Part shown: positions 51,236 through 62,888 of the stretch, one piece after another
Numbering within the stretch: the stretch's first letter is position 1
How the letters are laid out: each line of letters starts with the position of its first letter
Assembly: GCF_021018805.1 (NCBI RefSeq)
Contig: NC_086283.1
Location: forward strand, 54,812,312-54,876,311
Reading direction: 5' to 3'
Length of the DNA stretch: 64,000 bases
DNA from: Prinia subflava
Lineage: Eukaryota > Chordata > Aves > Passeriformes > Cisticolidae
Notes under the pieces: generated by a model
What the model was told of the DNA's origin: nothing
What the model saw: the letters and a program-made list of their open reading frames with translations, nothing else
Database searches by the model: none
Translations under genes and position numbers: made by a program

Positions 51236-53231
51236 CTGTTGTTCATGTAAGCCGAACTGGTTAATTTGAGGATATTTTTATTCTCAGAAAGTGTAACTTA
51301 CAACTCCAGCAGGCTTGCGCTGTCTCACTTTGAGTTCCCCTTTTTTGATTTTTGCCTGAGAAATATAGCTCCTACCCTAACTATGCAAAACCTGCTGCTT
51401 TCACTTCACATCATTTCCCCAAAATTCATTTCTCTCTCTATCTTGTTTCTCTTTAATGAAGAGGGAAAAAAATCTGTCACAATAAACAAAGTGTCAGGTT
51501 TTGTATCTCATCGTTGTCAAAAAAGGCAAAATCTGTGGTGAAGGAAAATTTGGACAAAATTTGGTCAGGTTCCAGCAAAGAAAAATGTTCAGAAATGTGG
51601 TAAAATCCTTTCATAAGCCTGGGCCAGTCTTCAGCATTAAAGGATTTCTCATCTATAGTCTAACTACACCCTCTTGTAAACAAACCCCTTATAAGAGTTC
51701 AGCATGAACACACCAAAGCTCAGCCACCACAGCAGCTCCCTATTGCAGTGAACAAAGAGGGAAAAAACACCCCACCACCACTCCCACACACATCTTCAAA
51801 CTAAAAGAAGTCAGAAGCTGGTGGCTGGAGAAAGCCAGTTCTCAGTGTAATAAATGTAGTGGGGAAGGTCTGAGGGGCAGTGACATGCCCTCCTTAATAA
51901 AGAATAGAAAAATATAAATAACCTTAGAAAGCATAGCAAAGACAGTTTGGAGGCAGAATGAGATCTGGGTTGGGCCTGAGTTGTAGTCAACAACTCACTT
52001 AAGCAATCTGTATTTTAAACACAATTGGTATGTTCTGAGGACAACTATGGTTCACTGAGACTATATTGTTTAGGTATCTAGAGGATTTGAAGTATTAAAA
52101 AAACCTTTTGGTCACTTAAGTATGTAATAAATGTTATCTGTTTAAAGGGTTATAAAAAAACCTGATAAAAAAAAAAGTTATAAATTGTACTTAGAAATGA
52201 AAATCTTCACTACACTGGAATAAAGAGTAAGACAGCTAACTATGACTCTGTAGAGTGTATGGCTAAAAAAACGGTGTTTTTCAAGTCATCAGCTTCACAG
52301 GAGGAGACACTAAATATTATGGGAAGGACACACAGATGTTTTCACTTATAGTATGGCAAATTAATCCATCTTCATTTATTGTGACTCTTGACACTTCACT
52401 TCCCAGTCCCAAGGTTTAATTGTAGAGTTCCTGGTGATCCCATGAGATAGGTTAAGGCACCCAAGTCCAACACACTACAATATTATAAAACTGCAGTGAA
52501 AATAATTTTCACCACAACTATAATTTAAATCAAATTTAAGCACTGAATGCCATTCCTGTGAAAAGATGGTATTGTCTTGGCTTTTTGTCCAGGGCTGATG
52601 TTTACTTACCGTATATTTATCAGAACAAAAAGACAGTGTCTAAAGAACGGAAAGTATTTCAGGATTTCTAATAAAACAAAACCTCTCAAATGACTGTAAT
52701 TAATGTAATGTAATTCAGGAATTCAAAAGATGTAGAGATTTTAATAAATTGAATCCCTTCACTACATTTGCTTTTGTTCAAGCATGCCCTGCTTTTGCTT
52801 TCTCATAAATCCTCTTTAGACTGGCAATTTACCTAAAACTAACATAATTGAGCATATTTGTAATAATACACATGGTAATGCTTCTCACTAGGAGATTGAA
52901 GTCTAAATTTTCTTAAATTAGAAATTTTTCCTATAAAAGAAGAGCAAGTGAATTATGGCACTTCAAAACATTAAGCTTTTGGATTTTACTCATGCACCCC
53001 AAATTATGACACCATAGTGGTCAGACATAAGCCATGACAAAATTTATTTCTAGAGAGACATGCATTTTTGGTATGGTATGGGCTTGTGGCCCATTCAGAC
53101 TCGGCAAACAGACCAGCAACACCAACAGGACTGGAAAAGAATAAAATGTCTTGCTCCTTGATCACAGAACAAAAGAGACGCTGATTGTTCCCTTGCCAAT
53201 ATGACCATATATTTTTAGTTAAAACAGTTCC

Positions 53232-53280
53232 AATAAAATTTTGATGTTCTAGTGTTTTCTGTTAAAAAAAAAAAAAAAAA
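53232..53280 (+). other. Polyadenylated 3' end, possible retrocopy tail
   Basis: AATAAA at 53232-53237 is followed 27 bases later by an A17 run (53264-53280). That spacing is characteristic of a reverse-transcribed, polyadenylated RNA. The source is not identified and no clear target-site duplication is visible: GAAGTCC follows the tail, and only a partial match (GAAGTCT) occurs near 52905. Chance cannot be excluded in AT-rich DNA. Confidence 0.3.
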
Positions 53281-54204
53281 GAAGTCCTTTCACAACCTGG
53301 AATACAAAGATGTGAAAACCAATTTGCAGAGAGGTCTGCAAATAACCCAGTGATTATATATCTCTAAGGAGATGCCTCAGACTGTCCACTTTAGAAAGAT
53401 TGGACAAAGCTTGATCACAACCCACTGTTATTTCTCATAGATGCCGTTTAGGCCATGCCTGCAGTTTGCCAGTTGTAATTTGTACTCTTATCATATTCTT
53501 TATTATTCCTTTAAACCTTATCTGACAAGGAAAACTAAGACATTTCATTGTAGCCAGTCAAGAAAGTATCTTTCAGTGGAACTTACAATGAATTTGGATA
53601 GAAACTGGCACTACCTATCCCCTAATTTTTTTTAATCCCTCATAAACTCATTATGCTTAATATTTCAGAGGACTCAGCTGGGGATTTATTACAAATTTTA
53701 GTGTCTTAGCCACATAAAGAAGGATTGGTTTGAGAGAGTTTTTTTAGATGTCATTTTCTAATTGAGCATTAAGTGCCCATTGTAGCACTAAGTCCCTCAT
53801 GGTGTAACAGATGCCTTTGTGTTTTAATTCATGTAAGTTCCATGAATATTTATGTATATTAGTTAAAAACAATTCAGATACAGCAATACTGTTCTGTGTT
53901 CCCTCATCAACAAATAAGAAGTGCTTCCCTTGCCACATGCTTATCTCTTAGTTATTAATATACAATAACAAATTCCAAGCTCTCAGCTGGGAACATTATA
54001 TTGTAATTGCTTAGTAGGCTATTAGGGCATACCTGTCTATCAGAATCAAAATACAGAAATTAACTTTCCTGGTATGTGTAGAGAAAGATTGAAGATTGAT
54101 TTCTTGTGCCATCTCGTGGAAAAGTTATTAATTGCAAGACAATCTTAAATGTTCTGTATATGAAGAAATCTGAGGAATGTGGTTCAAAACAGCTTTGTTT
54201 CCTA

Positions 54205-54206
<2 letters not shown>

Positions 54207-54251
<45 letters not shown>
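54207..54251. repeat. 45-base A homopolymer
   Basis: Uninterrupted A run between 'gtttcctact' and 'tctgctgctc'. There is no AATAAA in the preceding 40 bases. It may be a slippage-expanded tract rather than a retroposon tail. Confidence 0.9.
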
Positions 54252-54255
<4 letters not shown>

Positions 54256-54980
54256 CTGCTCATGAAGCAGTAATCTCGTTTGGTAATAACTTATAGTCAA
54301 ATATTTTCAATTAGTAGTCCTAAACTTAGTGGCTTATCTTTTGGCTTATCTTTTGATTTGCCATGCAGACCGTACATCATAAAGCTTTGATTTGTTTTCT
54401 TTGGTCTATATTTCTTTCCTACAAACTATTTTTAGATCTTTCTTCATGTTCAGATTTATACAGAAAGATGCTGTGCTTCTTTTAACATTTGGTTAGAAGC
54501 ATTTATTTTCACCTGAACTGCTGGCTGGAATCTGTTTTTTTCCCCCTCAGTACTTTTCTGAAAATCACAAACTGATTGTTCTGAAAATAAATATTCACTG
54601 ATTGCTTAATTAAACTTATTAAAATGCAAATTAAAATCCCGAACTAATGACAATAATTAAAAAAGAACACATTACCACAATGATGAAAGATCAGATTTAA
54701 CTTTTTCCATTATCCAATACAATGTCAATTAAGTATAATTGGAAAATAAGAAAGCACAAAAGAAGTCTGAAAACAGCTTTTGCCACAGAAACTTAGCCAG
54801 GAATGAGTTACCTCACACATAGCTCGGAAGGAGGTGATAGGATGTTATTCTGCAAAGGTGTTTGGCCACTTTGGTGTTCTACGTCCACTTGTAGTCCATG
54901 GGAATTTGAAACACAGTCAATATCCTCTCTTTCTCCTCTCCCCTCCAGCCATAATATTTTGGTTGTAGAAAATGGAAACA

Positions 54981-55023
54981 ATTTTCTATATTTCTATATT
55001 TCTATATCTGTATTTCCATATCT
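54981..55023. repeat. ATTTCTAT-type octanucleotide tandem repeat
   Basis: About five imperfect copies of an 8-base unit. Confidence 0.8.
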
Positions 55024-55873
55024 TTAATCTATACCCACTTGCTAAACTACATTCACAGAAGAATACAGGTGATAAGCTCCAGGAAACCCCAGCGGGTGTG
55101 TGGTCAAATAACAGTAATACTTGAGGGATTAACAATGCAGATCTTTTTAGCATTAATGTGAGTCAAGAAAGTTAATCTCTATATTCCACTTTGAAACTAT
55201 GTGTGCAAGGGTTTGAATTGTTTCTTTTTTTTTTTTTACAGTTATCCTTTGATATTCTTCAGCATGTGAATGCTAGCAAACAAGACGGTAGTGGACTTCA
55301 GCACAATTTACTCACTGTAAAAGAAATGAAATAGAATTGCCTGCAATCTAGCCCAGCAAACATTTCAGGAACTGCTCCATCCCACTCTCAGAAGCAACAG
55401 GGTGCTTTGCTACATTTCTGATTCTTTCTAGAGCAGATATTGCTCTTTTACACTCCTGCATTATATTTCAGTTGGTCAAGAATCATCTACAGATAATGTG
55501 AAGAACCAACAAATGGAGTGATTATCTAAATAAAGCCACTTGACATGGCAAGCAACTGTACTAACACATTGCTGCATGGACCTCCTTCAAACTGTACTAT
55601 TTAAATTCCTCTGGCCTCTTAAATGCCGCTTTACGCTTTGATGCTGCTGTGATACCTGTGCTATGAAACACAGTGGACTTTTCAGAGGGGCTTTGGAAGA
55701 GTTCTTGTGAAGGAAAGCAGTTGTTCTTCTGATTGTGTCAAGCCCTCATTAAGCCTGGGTCAATCACAACATGAAGAAACACAGAAGCATCAACAGTTAA
55801 CCCAGTGCAAGGAGTGTCTCAGACGAGAAATGAGGTGGGGTCCAGCCCCTGTTATCATGGTCTCAGGTATCTA

Positions 55874-55933
55874 AGGAGCCTATACAGCCCTAAGTACATT
55901 CCCTGTACATTAGGAGCCTATACAGCCCTAAGT
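55874..55933. repeat. Direct 22-bp repeat pair, 38 bp apart
   Basis: The unit beginning AGGAGCCTATACAGCCCTAA occurs at 55874-55895 and again at 55912-55933. The 16-base spacer contains GTACAT twice-related sequence. It looks like a recent local tandem duplication of 38 bp. Confidence 0.9.
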
Positions 55934-58900
55934 TCCTACCTGAGTGCTCTCACCACCTTTATTGCATACTGTTGTTTCCAGAGGCTTTGTGATCTCAGTA
56001 GCAAGCTTGCAAATAGCAAAGTGTTGAATTACAAACTATCCATACAGGACTAGTCCAATTCACACTAATTCAAGAGCTGATATGAGTCAGTTTTACTCTG
56101 ACACAAATAATTTGTGACTTAACATGGATCACAGCCTACATACTGTTCTCCATACCATAAGCCTATGGAAATATTTGCTCCAGTACCATCTTTCACGTCA
56201 CTGTCAAAACTGGACCTGTTGTAGGTGGTTATTGTTGACCTTCTTCTAATAGGAGGAGAAGTGAAGTCTTACTCCAATCACATAAAAAATAATGAGACTA
56301 TAAAATTAATGCTGACACTGTACAAAAGATTATGCTCTCTTCCTTTCAGAATGTGTAATGTATGTTCCTTCATAGCAAGGGTTCACATAAGCATGCCTTC
56401 CCATTTGTATATTTTGCTACTACTCTACATCTGTTGCAAATAGCAAATGTTTTCTGGTCAAAATCTCTCACTCATTGTTCGATTACTATAGTACAACCTG
56501 CTGTCAAAACGTTATCCCTGATATCTCCTCAAGAAACTTTCCGGCATTGCCTCAGAGGTGGCCCCCAGATCTGTACATGCTGAGGATTCCTACAACACTC
56601 AGCACAATTTCCAGACATTGGATCCACTCTCCTGCCCACAAGGACCAGACAGCTTATGGATTGGGTAAGAGAATTGGCTACCTGGACTTCCTTGTGTTGC
56701 CAGCCCTAAGCAGACAGAAACACTAAGCACTGAATATTACAAGTTTTGAACAAATGAAGTTGATTCAAGGGAACTTTCTTGGGCTTGAGATTTGAAAATC
56801 CTGTTAAATATTGTTTTCCAAGCTGTCTTTGCAGGATTAAGTACTGATAGTTTCTTTTCTTCAGGTTTCAGGAGACCATTAAAAATTAAATCCAAGTACC
56901 CTTAACACAGTGAAGTCAATGAAGTTTTCTGAGGTCAGCTTGAGTCAAAGGACAATTTGGTAGCTATGTTAATGGGCCCATATTCAAGGAACTTAAGTAC
57001 ATAATCAGTAGTAATAGCAATTCTGCAAGACAAATTAGATGGTTAATAATATTTAAACAGAGCCACAGTATTCAAATTACGTCATTAGTAATAGCTGTGC
57101 AACTGTGATGTCGTCAGAGAGAACACACAGACAGACTTAAATGAAAATTGCCAAACTGTTTTGTTGATAGAGAAGAAAGGGAGGAGAGCTGGATTCCGCC
57201 CTCCCAGCCATGTTGGTTGTATGAAGTTAACAGAGTGGAAAGTACTACAAATTTAATTTTGCCTTGGAAAGCCTACCAATTTTCCATATTCCCACTTCTT
57301 TTATAGACAATGCCTCACTCTTCCTCACTATTTTCTTACTTGCTGTCAGGCATTTTCTTTTCAAGTCATTATTGCACTGCTTCTTGATGTGTTTTGTTTC
57401 TTCTTTTTAATCTCCTTGTACATAAAGCTATGGTGGCATGCAAAATGTCATCACTTCCCTCAGAGAGGACATGGAAGTGACTTATAGCTCCTCTCTAGTC
57501 CTTCCACGAGGAGCCACAGCTCACTTTGGTGTCTAACTTGTGTGAATAAAAACGAGGGTATGACCATCTATGTCCCAATGGATAAAACACTGGCCACAAT
57601 GACCTTATCTGTTGCAGTGGAAATGGTGTCAGCTTCAAAGTTAAACATTCTTGTTATTATAAGCCTATGCAATGACAGGACAGTAATGCATATTTACTGA
57701 GTGTTTTGGTGATCCTTTCTTAGACAGTTATAAATTATTTCTTAGATGAGAGCTTTTTATACTTGATGAATAGCAGATGATTGTCACTGCTTTACTGTTT
57801 AATTTTTAAATTAATTTGGAGTATAATTCTCCAGCTATAAAGTGCTTTGAGACTACTAAGAAATTAATCACATTAAATGGACTTCATTATAAATCATCAT
57901 CCTTACATGACTCCCAAAATCAGGCACTGGAAGAAATTAGGGCATCAAAGTGGGATTCTCAAGGCTTCATTTAAACAGCAAATGCATTTCAGAATTGAGA
58001 AAACACTAGGTATGTATTGAAATTGTAGAATTGTGTGGAACTCCTCCATTTTGGGTAAACCCTAGTTTATATGTAGTGAGACCATACAAATTTGTAACAT
58101 CTGTAAAATTTAAACTTATGCATTAAACTCATATTATTAAAAAAAAAATTAAAATCATTCTGGATCTGAGGAATGACCTACAGTCTCAGTCTTATACCAG
58201 TGAAAAACTTCCAGTAATTACACTTAAGAAGACAAAAAGCCAGTCATGCATGAATAAAAGCAAATACATTGCACTTTCTATGAAAAACCATGACATCTTC
58301 ATATTGAAAAGAAAAACACAAAATGAAACACACAAAATATAATTATTAAGTTTCCTAGCAAATTGCCATTAAGCTCATTTCTTGTAAAAAATGCACAAAG
58401 TTTAAAGATATACTGGAAGATAAAATATGAAGCACATATCAGAGGCTACAGTTTGTAACTATAGTTTGCTTTTCTTGTAAAATCCAATGCTTTGAAATAA
58501 GAAAGAAAAAGGAATAAACTAATTCTGAACATGGGACTGCCAAGTTTTTAGAACTACATAGATATTTGCAAGTCTTTAGTGCAATGTCAGAAAGCAAAGG
58601 CAACTGGCTAAATATCCAAGCTATTCAGCTGAGGCAGCCATGCAGAATAGTCATACTGAAACAGGAAATTACAAATTAAGAAAACGTAACTTTCTCTTTT
58701 CAAATACAGTTTAAAATTATATTTAAACACAGTACAGAGGACTTGAACTTGAATAGGAGGCTTCTTGTGTTAGTCTTTCTGCTAAATGCTCAACTATCTA
58801 GAGGTACTATCCAGTGGCCTGAACTAAACTCTGGAGACCACTATTATGATTAGTTGAGGAACACACTTCTGCTCAGATAATCTATTTTTTCTAGCACCTG

Positions 58901-60567
58901 CTAGGTTGTTTTTTTAATTTATTTTAGCACACAGAATATCAATGAAAAATATAAGCCTGAAAAGCTAAGTTTGTAAAAACTTTGTAAAAATTTGTCAGAA
59001 CAACAAACAAGTGCTGAGAATGAAATGCTACAGTTAAATGTTGGAAACCAACACAAATTAAATTTTAGATAACACTCATCTCTTCAGAACTATTTTAAAG
59101 AAACTGACATACAATACACAGATGTAGAACTGCACCTGCAAATTTGAGCATTTTTTTGCAAGGACTTCAATGTCTTATTTGTAAAAAGGTTGGCTAAGGT
59201 TAACCAAGGGGGTTGCAGATCTATTGAACATAAAGAAAAAAAATGCAAAACAAAAATTATCTAGATCCCCACTAACTAGATTTAAACAATATACAAGAAA
59301 ATTCTTAGGCTTCAATAAGGTTTTAAACTTCACAGTCCAGCTGTTTTTTTGAAATTTCAGGGAAGTTTTGGAATTACTTACAGATTTTCCATAAACAACC
59401 AAAAAGCTCCTCAGTATGAGTGAAATCCCTAAAGTATCCTCATTTTAAAAAGGTTTGGGGAAGAGTGGAATTAATTCTTCTACACCCTTATTTTTTCTAT
59501 ACATCAACAGACACTTCATGGTCAATAGCTGAAAGCACAAAATACTAATGCACAGAGTCCAGACAGTAAGGTCTTAAAAGGTTTGTTTTTCTTAGCTAGT
59601 TTATGCCTACTTGATGAGGCAAAGGTCTACAAAACGAGTATTTTACGACCCCAGACCAAAAACCAAAAGGCAACTTTGCTGTCCCTGACCCTATGCACCA
59701 GAAAAATAGAAATAAAAAAGAAAAAAGTGTGGCAGAGGGGCTGCCTTCATTTTGCTCCAAAATAAACATTTACTTGCTTTTTAAAGGAGAGAGAGAGGAG
59801 GGAAGGAAAATATTGACTTAATGGAGCATAAAAGAAAACAAAGTTTGTTAAGTTCCTTTGTCCCTCTCTAGAGAATTACCTCATTTAAATGCAAGATCCA
59901 TTTATGGATAATGGGAAAAATAAAAGCTTTGTGAATGTAGGCATGAAAAATTCTTATACTTGCAGAAAACATTGATGAGTCAATATCTATTTATTTGGAA
60001 GATTTATTTGGTGTAATAGATAAGTACTTTAATTAAAACCCCCATCTGTGGAAGTTGACAAACACAGCACCTTTACTGTTTCTGACTGTGATAATGCTGA
60101 GGGGGAATGTTTCTGTGCAATAGTGTCACCAAGGTCATTATATAGTATTAATTATTATGTTGAAAAAACAGAGCATCACACACTTATCTCTGATGTGAAA
60201 GTAAATGTGACCTTTTCTAAAATTAAAAAGGACATGAATATAAAGAAGGAACAATACATTCCACTTATTTCACAGTATTTCAGCAAGAAGGCAGATCTAA
60301 ACCAAGAGTTACAAGTGAAAATGACACTGCTGTGAGTGTGCTTCAATTTATAAAAAATAAAAACTGCAGACATAAGCTGTATAGGTATATGGATATTGAT
60401 ATCTCTGTGTATTCTCTTGGATTACATTTTCATTGAATTTTAGTTATGTTTGCCATGTGTACTGAAACTGCTTAACAGAGTGTTCCTTTGTCACTAGAGA
60501 AAGTGTAGCATCAAGATGCAAACAGAAGTAAATGGTAAAAAACATGCTTTATAAGTAATCTTTTTAA

Positions 60568-60595
60568 GTATCTCCAGTAAACCTACTGGAGATAC
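60568..60595. other. Perfect 12-bp hairpin with 4-base loop
   Basis: GTATCTCCAGTA (60568-60579) is followed by AACC and then TACTGGAGATAC (60584-60595), its exact reverse complement. The stem does not extend further. Function unknown. Confidence 0.85.
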
Positions 60596-62078
60596 AAGGA
60601 AAGCTGCAAAAGAAATATCAATTATAAAAAAATATATGTGGATTGAAAAATATGTACATAGATGCAAATAAAATTTATGAGACTAGCAATAAAGGTGAAC
60701 ATATACCAAACTGTCATCTGCAATGACAGACCACTGCCACTATCATGAGAGACAACGTGCAGAGGTTGAAGACCAGAAGACTGGTGTACCAATAAATCAA
60801 AATTACTGCTCAAGCAACTGTATTACCCAAGTAAAGAGTTTCATTTTGAAGGAGACAAACTAGGCAGGAAACGATCAACACAATTACCTCATTTTCCATA
60901 AGGCTGTCATACAATTGTCAACACAAGATATTTTGTTACATAACAAAAGATTCCAAATAAACTCATAGTTACAGTGCCATCATGGGTAATACATCTTAAT
61001 ACTCTGCTGTTGGCAATGCTATGCTCATGCAACACTTCAACCAAATCAATAAAAACCTTTGAGAAAGTGTGAAATGAAACATATGGGCAAATCTGCCTTA
61101 CTATCACAACTCTGGGATATTCAAAAAAGCATCTGCCTTGTTTAGTGCCCTTCATTTTATTAAATCCTAGATGTTCCAAGTGTTCTTTTTTATGAAGATT
61201 GTGAAATCAATTGACAACACATAAATATTGATCTAATTGCTTTTATGAAGTATCTAGTTTGAGGATTACTGATAATAGGCTTAAGCTTCTGCAAAAAAAT
61301 GCATGAACTTTGCCCAGTTAAAAAATTTACTGAGGATTTGCTGGTAGATCAAGGCACAATGATGCACAATTATATAAGTAATTTCACCCCATTATGGAAC
61401 ACTGCAGAAATTTCAAGTTCTCAATTGTATGGAACCACATGTGCAAACTGAATTTCAAAAGTACAACCATGAAACATCTCACAATGTATCTCTCTTATCC
61501 TATCTCACACTTGCAAAAAGAGCCAATATATTTCTTAGTAGTGTTTCTGTGATTTATGATCTCTAGAATCACATTTTCTTCATTGCTTCTACAGTTACTT
61601 AATACTGTCATATTGCGAGCGTAATTGCAAAAGTCTGCCCCTTCAAACATATAGCAGTGTTCAAAACGTCTGTATTTCCATGAAAAATAGTTTCAGTGAA
61701 ACTTTCCCCTGCATCTTCATGTTTCACAAGTAATTACTTAGACACCCACACTCCTACTACATTTGATAGGCAAAAAATGCTTATTCTCTCCATCCAAAAC
61801 AATCACAGGTCAAAACTGCACTTACGGTTGCAATATGTCTTGAAATACTAGACATCCTCTAGTGATGCCAGTAGAAAAATAAAATACTGCTACAAAGGCT
61901 ATCACTGCCTCTAGCTGCAAATCTCTTTCCCCCAGTTTGCTTGTGACCAATGGCCCGTGCTGTCACCTGTGACACAATAAACAGGGAAGGCCAAGAAAGC
62001 ATGTCCATTACCTTTAGAGAGATGTGATTTCTGCACTGGCAGCAATGTTCTGTAACCCTCAGGAACATTCCAAGGTGA

Positions 62079-62083
62079 CAGAG
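62079..62083. other. Target-site duplication, left copy (CAGAG)
   Basis: CAGAG lies immediately before the LTR terminus and recurs at 62884-62888. Confidence 0.8.
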
Positions 62084-62883
62084 TGTCTTGGTTTGAAAGA
62101 AAGATATCTGCTGGGAAGGGGCAGGACCTCCCTAGAGATGGAGAATTCAAATCCCCTCCCTCCAAATTATTCCAATTAAAAAAAAAATTAAAGGAGCTTT
62201 CAGACAGAGGTATGGGGGTAGGAATAACAGTTCTTTACTAGTATATATGACAAAACAACAAACAAGCAAACAACTACAGCATCAATAATAAACAGAACCA
62301 AGAACCTCGAGGGCTTTCTTTCACAAAAGCCCAGAGCAGTTTGGTCTCGGTGCCCCTGCAGGGCTCCAAGAGGCCGAACTGGAAGGGAGGAAAGTCCCGG
62401 GCTGGTGGATGAGATGAGGAGCTCTGCGCTGGCAGCTGGAGCAGCAGGGGTGTCCCGGCAGGGCTGGGCAGTGCAGGGCTACAGAGTAGCAGGAGAGCCT
62501 CAAAGCTCTGAAGAAGCAGCGGCCGTGGGGGGAGGCTGGAGAAAGCGAGCTCAGGATTCCCGGGTACACAGCAGATGACTGTAGATTTCCCAGGACGAGG
62601 CAGAGGCAGAGGGCAGCCTGACCGTCCTCCTCGGCGCTGAGAGCAAGAGTGCCTCCCCCTCCCCCAGATCTGTCTTTTTGCCTTTCCCAAAGCTCATCAT
62701 CTCTCCCCTCTGAGGGACACTCCCAGGGACTCATAAACAATAGGTGTAGCCTCGTGCTGCCATATCCCTCAAGTACTCCTTTTGTTCTGACTAAGTAGTC
62801 ATCAAGGCTTCTTGGAAACTTATGGGAAAAAAAAATCTGTGAGGAGAAAAAAAAAAAACAAACCCCAAATCTAACCCCCAACA
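62084..62883 (-). mobile_element. Second solo LTR of an avian endogenous retrovirus
   Basis: This 800-bp block starts TGTCTTGGTTTG on the plus strand and ends CCCCCAACA, giving TG...CA termini with identical CAGAG duplications on both sides. On the minus strand it begins TGTTGGGGGTTAG and carries a GC-rich, CpG-containing middle (about 62700-62330). An AGTAAA poly(A)-like signal follows (plus-strand TTTACT, 62234-62239) in the context TAAAGAACTGTTATTCC, then a U5 ending CCAAGACA. No gag-pol sequence adjoins it, so it is a solo LTR. Its sequence differs from the LTR at 11026, so it belongs to a different family. The 221-codon and 138-codon minus-strand frames across it are accidental. Confidence 0.9.
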
Positions 62884-62888
62884 CAGAG
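62884..62888. other. Target-site duplication, right copy (CAGAG)
   Basis: Matches 62079-62083 exactly and defines the 5-bp duplication. Confidence 0.8.

Larger units (their letters stand above)
36672..53231. other. Unique AT-rich non-coding sequence
   Basis: I see no supported gene. Contents include an AATAAA at 41189-41194 at the end of a GC-richer stretch (40520-41130), an A-rich low-complexity run (47955-48000), a TA/GT-rich stretch (49233-49292) and a CA-rich stretch (51201-51235). Frames of up to 141 codons (44214-44639) have no recognised domain. Confidence 0.5.
54252..62078. other. Unique AT-rich non-coding sequence
   Basis: No gene supported. The stretch contains an ATTTCTAT-like tandem repeat (54981-55023), a 22-bp direct repeat pair (55874-55933) and a perfect hairpin (60568-60595). 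The 95-codon frame at 60048-60335 begins with a non-AUG codon in context and has no recognised domain. Confidence 0.5.

Noticed and set aside
60048..60335. 95-codon plus-strand open frame
   Set aside because: Composition is typical of AT-rich DNA and no family was recognised. Start context is weak and it has no partner exon.
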